Assembly (NCBI GenBank): GCA_020002185.1
Contig: CM034543.1
Location: 9,650,302-9,714,301 of the forward strand
Reading direction: 5' to 3'
From: Paraescarpia echinospica
Taxonomy: Eukaryota > Annelida > Polychaeta > Sabellida > Siboglinidae
Length of the DNA: 64,000 nt
Every line of letters starts with the position of its first letter. Positions within the stretch are counted from its first letter, which is position 1. Of the stretch, positions 23,668 through 34,365 are shown piece after piece. Below the pieces are notes generated by a model. That model was not told the origin of the DNA, searched no databases, and saw only the letters and a list, made by a program, of their open reading frames with translations. The position numbers and the translations under genes were made by a program.

Positions 23668-24555
23668 TATGCAAAACGTACGGATATATATATGCGGGAC
23701 GTACAAAGAAAGAAAGAACGAAAGAAGAAAGAAGAAGATAATATAAAGAATCGCTCTCTGTTTTATGTTTGGACATTCAAATGCATTTGCAATTGTTAGG
23801 AGTTTATATTCACACTAAATCTTCAAATAGTGATAACATTTTCATTGATTCATCGATCTGTGACATTCATATCGATTTACACTGATCGAACGTAGTCATC
23901 AGTTAGGCTGCAGAAATTATATTTGCCTACAGCTACATGCTAACTCTTGACAAATATCGAATGTCGTCTTCTGTCGGGCTACATCACCATTTTGAATAAA
24001 ACTTCTCCAACGCTACAGATGAAATCATCAATCATCGGGATACTATCGCAGTAATCATAAGTGTTGTAGGTTTGATATGATTGTTTACTAATAATCATAC
24101 CTACAAATCATAGTAAATATTTTTAGAACATTTTGCATAAAAGTACATTCATTCAATTGTAGTCTCGTTTGTTTGCGTCTAATGTGTAAGGAAATACTGC
24201 ATCTAAAGGCGGGTATGCACGCGTGAGCACGTGCGTAAAGGCAACGCGACATTTGGTGTGTCTCGCTTGTAGCAGTTTGGTCCTCTTTGCCATGTCCCGC
24301 TCCGACAAGACGTGGGTTGAGGCGAAGTTGATGGACTTTTAATGTAGGGGTTGTATTAACGTTAGAAGTTTAAATAAGGAAGTAGACGATTTAAAGGATA
24401 TATTTATGGTCTTGGTGAGAAACCCAAACGAGGAAGGCAATTCAGGTGATATGACAGTAGAAACGAACGAGACACGTAATGTGTTGAGCGATGCCAGAGA
24501 GACCATCGGTGAGACGGAGAAACGGAGTGAGACAAGCGGGTCTCACTATAAAACC
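23668..24555. other. Intergenic DNA; no gene recognised
   Basis: An (AGAA)n-like purine run at 23706-23740 is followed by AT-rich DNA. The part from about 24390 is higher in GC content and may be degraded Gypsy sequence, but I could not align it to any motif. Confidence 0.4.
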
Positions 24556-25255
24556 GTCGAAGTGTTATCTTGGGTTTGAATCCGTCGATTTCTTGGGGTA
24601 CCAAGTAGGTCAAGGAGAAGTGTAGACCCAGGAAGACAAAGTAAACAAGATTAGGAATGCGCCCATTCCTACCACGAAGAAACAAGTGAGGTCTTTTCTA
24701 GGTTTGGCAGGATATTACCGAAAGTTTGTTAATGGGTATTCCAGAATCGCGGCTCCATTGACTGATCTCACAAAGGCAAAACAGCCTAACAAGGTAACTT
24801 GGAATGATGAGGCGGATAAGGCCTTCATTCAACTGAAGCAGGCCCTGTGTAAGGCGCCTATCCTCAAATTGCCTGACGTAAACAGACCCTTTGTCTTGCG
24901 TATAGATGCGTCCGATACCGGACTCGGAGCAATGTTACTCCATGAGAATAACGGAGTCTTATTCCCAGTCGCGTTTGCGAGCAAGAAGCTCAATCCCACG
25001 CAAAGGCGATATTCCGTAGTAGAAAGAGAACGTCTGGCAATTGTTTGGGGACTCGAGAAATTTCACTTATACCTATATGGGCGAAGTTTCATTGTGCAGT
25101 GTGATCAACGATCCGTGAAATTCCTAAACACTGCGAAGTTGACAAACAATCGCGTTATGCGATGGGCTCTTAAAGTCCAACCCTATCGTTTCCGGGTAGA
25201 GTCAATCCATGGAACAGATAACATAGATGCAGACTACCTAAGCCGAATGGAATAG
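24556..25255 (+). mobile_element. Ty3/Gypsy retrotransposon fragment (RT end and RNase H)
   Basis: Plus-strand frame. The segment 24556-24685 reads the end of reverse transcriptase (FLGYQV with one in-frame TAG near 24632). The frame 24686-25255 (189 codons) continues with RSFLGLAGYYRKFV, the RT connection, and RNase H: LRIDASDTGLGAML, SVVERERLAIVWGL, FIVQCDQRSVKFL and GTDNIDADYLSRME, with the acidic catalytic residues present. A stop follows directly; there is no integrase. Gag, protease, most of RT and integrase are missing, so this is a relic. Confidence 0.92.
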
Positions 25256-26904
25256 ATGCAGGTTCCATCAAATTAGTTGAGACAATGAAGTGTCATAAAA
25301 TAATTTTGTGCAACTAGATAGTTACTAGTTCGGCGAGTGATCGCCAGGTTATTTATTGTATTAAATGTAACGTATTAAAATGGTGTATTGAATTTATTTC
25401 TTAATACTTTTGTTCAGGAAGTAGATTCTTAGCGGGGGGTAACGTAGCATTTCTGCTATTTCTGGATGTTTAATCTACTTTCCTGAGGTTTAATTTTATA
25501 AATGAGGAAGGTCAAGCCAGTAGATAGACATATTGTTAACCAACCGCCTTAGTTACGTAATTACAGCAACTCGGTTGCAGATGCGCTCAATGAAGCGTGG
25601 TATTCTGTTGCTAATGTTTCTAGGCAAGCAGGTGGTTTCACTGTAATCGTAGAGAGGGTGTTCCACAATGCCTAGTTTGAATAGTATATTGCATTAGCCA
25701 ATAGAAATGATGGAAACCTGTCATATGATGTGTAATTAGGTCTGCTTATATAAACGTTTGTTGTACGCATTTCGCCATCTGGGCGCTGGCGAAGGACTGG
25801 GACAGATCCAGTGTTGAACTAGACAGATTGCCCTGCTGCCAAGAGAATGGCAAGGAAAGTCGTAAAGCGTGGTGGGAATCGTTAACGTGGGTTACGTTCC
25901 CAAGCTTTTGTGTGTGTGTAATATTCAGTGTCCAGAGTGACTAATCGATCGAACTTCGAAGAAACCATGCCGCCACGTCAGCAGTACTTTGAGACAACGT
26001 TCCGGTCGGCCCCAACGTATTTGCGTCGATGAGCGATAATCGCGACGCGCTCACCCAGCACGGGCCATCCTCGAACAGCGGTCTCACAGCGATATCGTCA
26101 GAAAGCTTGACTGAATGCGACTCGTAGCGGCCGGCGGTAAACGTATTCTGCCAGGCGTCGTCATTCGCGCGAACCCGTTCATCCGACTTCTCGATCGTTT
26201 GCGACAAAACAAGACCTCTCGTTCGAATTCGTAGCGGCCGGCGGTAAGCGTCTACTGCCCGGCTTCGTCTTTCAGTTGAACGTATTCAACTGACTTCGCA
26301 ATCGTTTGCGACCGTGCGATCATTGAACGGACACGACTCGAGAATTCGCGGCGTACGACGGCATTCGTCAAGTACCCGGCATCATCACTCGTGCGCCCGA
26401 GATACACCGTTCTAATTGTGTTCCGAGCTCGGCGTGTTGACTTCAACAAACGTTCGTATATATTCGAGATGGGACTAGCCCAGTATAAACGTTTATTTTC
26501 TGATTGAACGTATCTATTATTTGCTGTATTATGATTAGTAGTTATCTGTGGGCTTTGAAGTGAGGTATTATTACCCATGAAGTATTCACATATAAATAAA
26601 TATATAATCCATAAATATACAATCCACCTTAGAACGGAAGCGGAATTTGATAATCGAAAGATTCAGTGTTATTGTTTATTATGTTCTATTAAGATTTGGT
26701 TACGGGATTTCTTTATTCTGTTTATTTTGTTAATCGAGATATTTACCAAAAGGAAGATATCTTGTAATAAAGTTTATTAAATTGTCCTCGTTCTTTGTTG
26801 CTTGTTCACGATAACCGTTCTTTCTCATATGCGTTGACCTAGATATATAAGAACCCTACTAGACTGAGCAATCTAGTGTACGGAGACCTCGCTAATCCGT
26901 GACA
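25256..26904. other. Possible Gypsy 3-prime region and LTR
   Basis: After the RNase H stop come about 170 bp of AT-rich DNA, a purine tract ending GCGGGGGG (25432-25439), and then about 1.46 kb ending near 26904 in GTGACACA at the exact edge of a LINE fragment. A TATATAA box is at about 26842. This layout fits polypurine tract plus 3-prime LTR, but no second LTR is in the window to compare with, and the expected TG start is not clear. An ORF on the opposite strand lies inside. Confidence 0.35.
25941..26578 (-). pseudogene. Unidentified minus-strand ORF with internal repeat, one stop
   Basis: The frame begins MGNNTSLQSPQ at 26578 and runs 108 codons to a TAG at 26252; the second part, 26207-25941, shows the same style of sequence. 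At DNA level, two units of about 103 bp (26126-26208 and 26229-26311) are similar and encode a repeat ending TAGRYE. GC content is higher than in surrounding DNA. I do not recognise a family. It lies within the putative Gypsy LTR, on the opposite strand. It could be a captured host exon, an accessory ORF, or chance. Confidence 0.3.
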
Positions 26905-27310
26905 CACCTGTCTCCTTGCTAATTATCGTCTCCATCCCCTTCACAGTATATGTAAACCTAGTTATCTCCTTCTGCATAAACTCCACCTTCCAACACCCCA
27001 CTCACTGAAAGGTAAACCCCTCCTCCTTGGTTTCCGCCCATGACTTCCCACAGCTGAATAAGGCAAAATCCATCCAGCTGTGGCAGTGATCGCACACCAA
27101 GTGTCGCTTTGCCTTGCCTTGCCGCTTGCTAGGCGCCATATCAAAATTTAGTTAATAACTTAACTAACTTAGTCTTTGTAAAACTGTTTACTGTGTACTG
27201 CAGCACAATTTATGATACAGCAGATTCTAATTACACAGCTGAATATCTATCCTAACACGAACGCTAACGTTACGGGTTGTAACCTAAGGAAATACAAATA
27301 AGGCATTAGC
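26905..27310 (-). mobile_element. LINE fragment L6: 5-prime UTR and start of ORF1
   Basis: The reverse complement matches 29340-29725 of copy L4: the same 5-prime UTR words, an ATG near 27137 and the PHD-like finger with WCAITATAGW/CDHCHSW-type cysteine and histidine spacing, disturbed by frameshifts. It is cut off at 26905 exactly where the Gypsy-like LTR candidate ends. Most LINE relics keep the 3-prime end, so this 5-prime piece implies that a longer copy was broken by a later event. Confidence 0.75.
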
Positions 27311-27439
27311 TAAAATCCGTTTTCCATGTGTATACAAAGTTTATCATTGTATGTAACATTTGAGAACATAACAAATACAGAAAAATACTTTTGTAGCGTA
27401 CGTTATATCTATCGAACATATTTTCGAAGATAATAGACA

Positions 27440-28630
27440 ATGTTTTATAACAGAATGGAAATGTACTTGGAAACCACTCCTAATCAATTTGGCTTTAAGC
27501 CTAAACATGGAACGGAGTTATGCGTGTTTGCATTTAAGGAATTATTAAGGTTCTACACTGAACATGTTTTAGCTATGCACGTCGCGTTTTTAGATGCATC
27601 AAAGGCGTTTGATCGTGTCAACCGATATAAACTTTTAACGAAACTAGAACAATGAAATGTACTCAGCAGTGAATTCAATCATCAATGTGTATGCATGCGA
27701 TGGGGAAATACATACTCGGACTTCTTCTCGGTAGGCAATGTTGTTAAGCAAGGTGGGAAGTTATCTCCTTTACTTGTTAACATTTATATGGATAATCTGA
27801 GTATACAACTGCACAAAAACAAATCGGTTGTAGTCTTGATAACATGGTTGTTAATAACCTTATATACGCCGATGGTCTACTTCTGTTTGAACCTTCTGCT
27901 AAATGACTACAAACACTACTAAACGTGTGTTACTCATATGGATGTGAGCATGTCGTGCAATACTATGCGGGTAAATCCCTGGTCATGTACTTTGAATCTA
28001 GAACGTCAAATCTTTCTAAAGAAATTACATTAGAAGGAAAGAAGTTAATCTTTGCCACCTCTTGTAAATATATTGGACATGTCATTTCTAATAACTTGTC
28101 AGATGAGTCTGACTTGCAAGCCAAAGTGAGACTTTTGTATGCTAAGAGTAATATGTTATGTCAAAAATTCCACTTTTGTTCAACTGCTGTAAAAAATAAG
28201 CTATTTACAGCGTATTTTGGTAATATCTATATGTGAGCTTTATGGGTGAACTTTAGAACAGTTAATTTTCAGCAATTCGTTGTTGCATATAACAACTCTT
28301 TCAGTATATTGAACAATTTGCCCATTGGATGTAGCGTTAGTCACATGTTTCCTACAGCTAATGTCAGCTCGAATAAATGTGTAATCAGAAATACTATTTT
28401 TAGCCTAATGAATATGATTGACATGTCTTTGAATCCCATTATTTATACCATTAAAACTAGCGACATGTATTGTACTTAGAAACTGCGGCAACATTGCATC
28501 CGGTATTTATCAAATGTTTATACATGTTGTTCTTATCGGTGTATTTTTATATTTATTTACATATTTGTATTGATGTATTTATACATGTTGACATGATGAT
28601 TGTCTGAAATAAATACATTATTATTGTTAT
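27440..28630 (+). mobile_element. Non-LTR retrotransposon relic, second LINE family
   Basis: The frames 27440-27655, 27695-27922 and 27925-28236 read in turn NQFGFKPKHGTELCVFAF, HVAFLDASKAFDRVNRY (first catalytic aspartate), KQGGKLSPLLVNIYMDNLS and then a C-terminal region with ATSCKYIGHVISNNLSDES. The FADD-like box is destroyed by a frameshift near 27860. It ends in AAATAAATACATTATTATTG repeats (28605-28630). This is a CR1/Rex1-like style of polymerase, unlike families L1-L6. Clade uncertain. Confidence 0.75.
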
Positions 28631-29269
28631 TATTAAATTCGATTTTAAACCCGTCTGTGTAGCGATTCCCGCGGAAAATTAAATTTTAATGAGCTAGGCG
28701 ATCACGCGGCATCGTGACGTCACATATGACGTATAATCGCACCAGGCCGACCCTTTCCATGCATTCATGGCATGTTTACAAGAATAGCTTTTTGGTCGAA
28801 ACGAGCGTCAGAATGAGTTATTGTGCGATGTCCCGATGTAATACAAACACCAGGCATCATAGAGGAACCCGCAGTTTTCTTACGGTTACACATGAATCCA
28901 ACTGTATTCAAAACAATGAATGTGAATGGGCCTACATGGCTACAAGCCGACCAGTTTTCGCTGAGCTTCGGCTCGTTTTTAGAATAATTATATCGATTGT
29001 AACCCACCGGAGATAATCTACACCAATAAACATACATATCAAACAGATGTTGTATCCAGCTACAGAAAGATTTTAGAACACCTTAGTATAGTGAGTGATA
29101 ATAGGGTAAATTAGACTTCGATAAGTTGTAAACAAGATATAACAAACCTGATTATGTGGTAGAATAATAGGAGATAAAGTAACAACCATCAAAATACTTA
29201 CATAAGATATGTGTAAGCCAGTACTTGCTAGATCTTTTGATTAGGTAGCATTGTTGTTAAAATTAAGCA
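28631..29269. other. Intergenic DNA; no gene recognised
   Basis: A GC-richer patch at 28650-29000 includes 90-100-codon frames on both strands, neither with a recognisable domain. The remainder is AT-rich. LINE L4 begins somewhere near 29270. Confidence 0.35.
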
Positions 29270-29485
29270 AGGGCGATAGTTGGGCGGCGTAACCTAAATA
29301 TATAAAGCAGCCTAACGTAACGTAACTGATTGTATTTAAATTAGGTCACTACAGGTAATGTAGCGTTCGTGATAGGATAAATAGTCGGCTGTGTAATTGA
29401 AATCTGTAACATAAAGTGTGCTGTAGTACACAGGAAAGAGTCTTTATAAAGACTAAGTTAGTTAAGTTATTAAATAAAGTCTGAT

Positions 29486-30735
29486 ATGGATATGGCGCCT
29501 TGCAAGCGGCAAGTCAATGCAAAGCGACACTTGGTGTGCGATCACTGCCACAGCTGGGTAGATTTTGCATTGTCCGGCTGTGGAAGTGATGGGCAGAAAC
29601 CATGGAAGAAGGATTCAACCTTCAGTGCATTGGGTGTTGGAAGGTGGAGTGTCTGCAGAAGGAGATAGTTAGGTTGACAGATATTGTGAAGGGAAGGGAA
29701 TGGGAATTAGCAAGGAGACAGGTCGAATGGAGAGAGACGTGAGAGAGAGAGGTGAGGATACTGCAAGACAGAAGTAGAATAGCAGTGGCAAGAAAACTGA
29801 GGAAAGGAGATTGAGAGGAGGGAAGGTGATATTAGGGGAAGGAATTGGAAAATTGACGACAGAAAACACGACAAGCGTGACGGTGACAGGGGAGAAACTG
29901 ACCGTAGAGAAGGAGGGAGGGAAGATGGGACGGGAGAGGACAGAAGAAAATGAGATGGGAGGAAAGATGAAGGGACGAAAGGAAGTGAGATCAAATGTGA
30001 TAGAAGAGAAGTCGATAAAAGGGACGCTGACAGGAGGAAAGATGACAAGAAAAAAGCGACAGGAAAAAATGGATCAGAAGAGAATGTGACAGGAAAGAAG
30101 ACGACAGGGGGAAAATACAACAACCAGACAGTTGCAAACCGAAGAAGGAGCTACTCTAAGGCAGTGATTGAGGGGGCTATGAGGAAAGAGAGGGTGTTTA
30201 TGGGCGATTCCATTATGAAAAAAACGGACAAGACACTGAGCGAGGGGAAGGACGTCGTTGTTTGTCTACCGGGGGCTAGGATTGAAAATGTGACTGACAG
30301 GGTAGATAAGTTATTAGGACATGGCAAGGGGGTTCTATACTGGTACATGTAGGAACAAATAATGCAGACAGGGAGGGAACAACTGGGATAGTACAGAAGC
30401 ATAGACAGTTAATGAGGAAGCTAAAGAAGACAAGAGTTGAACAGATTATTCTGTCAGGAATTTTGCCAGTAAAGGGAGGAAGGGGGGAGGCAACATATAT
30501 AAACTGCAAGAGGATGGCGATCAACGCACTAGTTGAGCAGATATGTGAAGAAGAGGGGGTGGGATACACATATATATGGGGATACTTTGTTGGGAGGGAA
30601 GATATGTACATGAGAGATGGCCTCCATCTTAGCGAAAAGGAGGCAGCAGTTTTCTCAGAGAACCTGCTGCGACCTGTTGACAGTGGGACAGTTTGCATCT
30701 ATTTAAACGTGATTCGCAGTGGGGACTCACATTAA
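29486..30735 (+). pseudogene. LINE L4 ORF1: PHD-like finger and SGNH esterase
   Basis: The frame 29486-29668 has a PHD-like zinc-finger pattern (LVCDHCHSWVDFALSGC). A purine-rich linker of lysine and glutamate repeats follows (29700-30150, several frames). The esterase begins with [14 protein letters not shown] (the GDS catalytic-serine block), continues [14 protein letters not shown], and after a frameshift near 30330 has ILSGILPVKGG and YMRDGLHLSEKEAAVF (the DxxH block) in 30412-30735. CR1/L2 ORF1 proteins with a PHD finger and esterase are known; they bind nucleic acid and probably lipids. Frames are broken, so it is not functional. Confidence 0.75.
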
Positions 30736-30839
30736 AGCTTGACACTGGAGGCATAGATAAAAACAGCACAAATAAATCAGCAAAGTACATTCTGGATAAC
30801 TCTTCTTAAGCTGGATATAAATGTATTTGTTTCAATGCA

Positions 30840-33310
30840 AGGAGAATAGTAAACAAAAGAAATGAAGTAAACATTATGGTAGAAGATATTGACCCTCACC
30901 TAATAGGTATAACCGAATCCTGGACCACCACCGATATATCAGATGCCGAATTGGGACTGACAGGATATGTAATGTTTAGGAAAGACAGAATAGGAAGAAA
31001 GGGAGGTGGAGGTATTTTATATATTAAAGAATCTATCCAGGCTTATGAAATAAAATTAGAACGAGAAGCAGATTGCGAAGAAGCTGTTTGGTGTAACATA
31101 GTTACAGGAAACTTAACGTTAACAGTTTGGTTAGTTTATCGAAGTCCAAACGTAAGCATATAAGAGAATGAAAAAATTCAAAACGCTACAAAGGAAGTAA
31201 GCAAACGGGAGTGTATTATTATGGGGGGATTTTAACCACGGGCATGTACAATGGAAATCTTTATAGAGTATGGGGAGTGAGGACCACAAGTTTTTAGTTT
31301 TATTTCAAGATACTTTCATTTCTCAAAATGTGCTAGAACCATGGGTGAGAATGTGTAAGACATAGTTTTGTCCTCACAGCATGAATTAGTTGACAATGTC
31401 AAGATATGTGAGCCAGTGGGGAGTAGTGATCACAACCAGATACATTTTACTAACAAAGTAAAATCAGAAAGGAATTGTAAAAAGCAGTATAGCAGAAATG
31501 TCCACAATGGAAGGTATAAGGACATGAGGACATATTTAGTAAAGATAGACAGGAATAACACACTGAAAAATAAAACAGCAACAGAATGCTGGAATATATT
31601 AAAGTGTGAAATTAAGTACATAGTTGATAGATGCGTACCCTTCAAAAACAAGGAAAACGGTCCAAAAAGAAAGATAAAGTCGGTCCTGTAGAAGATAGTG
31701 CTGGAAATATAATATCAGAGGGATTCTTAATGGCAGAAGATCTGAATGAGTACCTTAGTTCAGTGTTTACCAGAGATGATGTTAATTCACTGCCAGTACA
31801 AGAGGCTAAGTTCAAGGGGGCAGATTCAGAATATTTAGGACAATTAATTGTAACCCCGGAAATGGTAGCTAAGAAAACAAGGGCTATGAAGGATAATAAA
31901 TCACCTGGAGTGGATGAGATTCCGCCCAAACTACTATTGGAAATTGTAGAACAAATTAACGGACCGCTTGCAACAGTTTTCAATTGGTCATTAGAAGAGG
32001 GAGTGGTTCCTTTAGAATGGAAAGAGGCAAACATTACATCGTTACTTAAAAAAGGTTCTAAAAACAATTATTAGAAAGACTAATCAAAGATCACATGGTG
32101 GATTTTCTTGTTAAACATAACTTGATAAACCCATCTCAACATGAGTTTTTTAAAGCGAGGTCGTGCTGAACAAATATGTTATGTTTTTTGGAAGATATCA
32201 CTAAATGGGTGGATGAGGGATCACGTGTAGATATCGTCTACTTAGATTTTCAAAAAGCTTTCGACAAAGTACCAGATCAAAGATTACTGCTTAAACTAAA
32301 GGCCCATGGCATAAGAAATGGTATAAAAAAACTGGATAGAAAAATGGCTGATTGATAGAAGACAACGTGTAGTAGTTGATGGGGAGGCTTCAAACTGGAA
32401 GTCGATATTGAGTGGGGTACCACAGGGATCAGTAATAGGACCTATATTATTCTTAATATATATCAACGATTTGGATGATGAAATAACAGGCAAGGTGTTG
32501 AATTTTGCGGATGATACAAAAGTGTTTAGAAGGATTAAAAGTGACGGAGATAGACAACATTTACAAGATGATCTTGACAAGTTGATCAAATGGTCTGAAA
32601 AGTGGCAAATGCTGTTCAATTTTGGGAAATGTAAATGCCTCCACGCAGGACATGGGAAAGAAGAGGTAGAATATACAATAGGGCAAACTGTTCTAAGTAC
32701 TGCTGTAAGAGAAAAGGACTTATGGTTAACCATTAGTGCTGATATGAAAGTTTCAGAGCAGTGCGGAATTGCAGCTTCAAAGGAAAATGAAATCATTGGA
32801 TTAATTAGGCGAAACATAACGTTTAAGAAAAAAAGCTAATAATACGGCAGTACAAAACTATAGTGAGGCCTTATTTAGAATATTGTATTCAAGCGTGGAG
32901 GCCATATCGCAGGAAGGACATATATATATGCTAGAAAGAGTGAAGAGGAGAGCATCTAAAATGATACAAAAACTGAGGGACCTCATTTTTGAAATACGCC
33001 TAAAAATGCGGCTTAACAACACTAGAGACCAGGAAATTGAGAGGAAATCAGATAGAAGTGTTTAAAATAATGAATGGTTATGAAAATATTGATATAAATA
33101 TTTGTTTGTCAGTTAAGAAAGATAGATGGACGAGAGGACATAAAGTTACATTAGCAAAGGAGCAGTGTATATTAGATATAAGAAAGTTCTAATTTTCACA
33201 AAGGACTGTAAATGAATGGATCAAATTATCTACTGATTGTGAGGGTGCTAATAGCGTAAATATGTTTAAAAATAAAATCGATACAGACCTCAAAAGGGCG
33301 GGATACACAT
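30840..33310 (+). pseudogene. LINE L4 ORF2: endonuclease and reverse transcriptase, broken
   Basis: The endonuclease start is open at 30876-31163 (LIGITESW, the catalytic glutamate; RKGGGGILYIKES). Then stops and frameshifts interrupt MGGF (normally GDFN) near 31221; the SSDHNQIHF block is at 31425. The RT has KSPGVDEIPPKLL (31905), [13 protein letters not shown] (32240), [20 protein letters not shown] (32410) and FADDTKVF (32507, active-site aspartates kept). The C-terminal region ends in frame pieces near 33310. At least six breaks make it a pseudogene. Confidence 0.82.
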
Positions 33311-33429
33311 AGATAAAAGGTTCGGACTCTCGATAAGCTAAAGGGCTGCCTTGTCCATCTGTCACCTAGAGTTAATTATCTGGGTGGCAGTCTTGTTAAA
33401 TCTTATTAAATCAGTCAGTGAATTTCCGT

Positions 33430-33522
33430 CGATGTCGCTAGCTCAGTTGGTAGACGCGTTGGATTCTCGTCATCTATTTTAGAATCGGGCGACGCCGGTT
33501 CAATACGGACGCAAAACCATTG
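33430..33522 (+). repeat. tRNA-like sequence, possible tRNA-derived SINE
   Basis: There is a clean A-box-like word (TAGCTCAGTTGG at about 33437) and a weaker B-box (CCGGTTCAATACGG at about 33498). The arm between them can pair (GATTCT with AGAATC) but leaves a 13-base loop, too long for an anticodon loop, and the acceptor ends do not pair well. It directly follows the tail of LINE L4. A degraded SINE head is more likely than a working tRNA. Confidence 0.35.
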
Positions 33523-33870
33523 ATTTTCTTTCACACTTTTTTGTTCATGTTTTTACGAAGTAATATAAACCAAATAATGTTCATGCTATGATGCACTGTT
33601 CCACAAAAATTTAAATATGATAATTATATATACGATGTTTCTAAATTTTATTATCCAAACAGATCACACATATAATTACAGTATATTACCGTACAATTCA
33701 TATACAATTAATACATTATGTGTCCATTACATTATATTTGTTTTTGGATAAATATATACATGACGCAATGCCAATTATATGACCGTAGATTTGATATGGC
33801 GTTGCCGTGATCCTTGTTCACGACACGCGACTGACTGAGAATGAGGTGTGAGGGCGTTCTATTACTAGTA
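33523..33870. other. AT-rich intergenic DNA; no gene seen
   Basis: Low-complexity AT-rich DNA with no ORF of note. Nothing recognised. Confidence 0.4.
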
Positions 33871-34365
33871 ACGGTGTCGCGCTTACATTTATCCGGGCGT
33901 TAAATAATATCCGGGTGACGTTTCTGCGCGTGCGCGTGCGCGTATCTAGGGAATGTATTTAGCACCAGCTACGACTGTCGCGTTTTCATTTATTCGGGCG
34001 TTATGTATGTTTATATGTATATATATATATATATATTTACATATATATCTATATGTATACATACATTATAAAATGTTTGCTTCTCACAGACTTATACAAT
34101 TTCTGTCGTAAAATAGTTTCCTCTCAACGCACTCGTCATGTGACATACTCTTATACTTGGTCACAAATCTGAAACAGCAAATTATTATTATGTACTCGAT
34201 CTAACTAGAACGCTCGTATTACGACAACAAACGAAACATATTTAACTACTGGATATTATTTATCACTACGTGATCTACAGGTGCCAAATATTATGCCTTA
34301 CATATGCACATAAACATCACCCGGATAAAATTTAACGCTTGGATAAAGGTTAGCGCGACAACGCC
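33871..34365. mobile_element. Short inverted-repeat element (MITE-like)
   Basis: About 50 bases at 33871-33922, including gtcgcgcttacatttatccg and ccgggtgacg, are repeated in reverse complement at 34311-34365. A partial third copy of the end is at 33973-34003 (gtcgcgttttcatttattcg). An (AT)n tract lies inside. There is no coding sequence. I could not settle a target duplication, so the superfamily is unknown. Confidence 0.6.

Larger units (their letters stand above)
29270..33415 (+). mobile_element. CR1/L2-like LINE copy L4, nearly full length
   Basis: The longest copy in the window. The 5-prime UTR (about 29270-29485) is shared with fragment L6. ORF1 follows (29486-30735), then ORF2 with endonuclease (30840-31480), reverse transcriptase (31680-32640), linker and C-terminal region (32700-33310), 3-prime UTR and a TTGTTAAAT tail (33345-33415). 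Compared with L2 and L5 it lacks about 340 bp between the endonuclease and the RT (joined near 31672) and a short piece at 32070. Stops and frameshifts are scattered throughout. A tRNA-like sequence follows directly. Confidence 0.88.

Noticed and set aside
26126..26400. Possible CRISPR-like array in the spaced repeat at 26.1-26.3 kb
   Set aside because: Only two to three diverged units, no constant short repeat, eukaryotic context.
33430..33522. Functional tRNA gene after LINE L4
   Set aside because: Good A box, but the anticodon loop would be 13 bases and acceptor ends do not pair.
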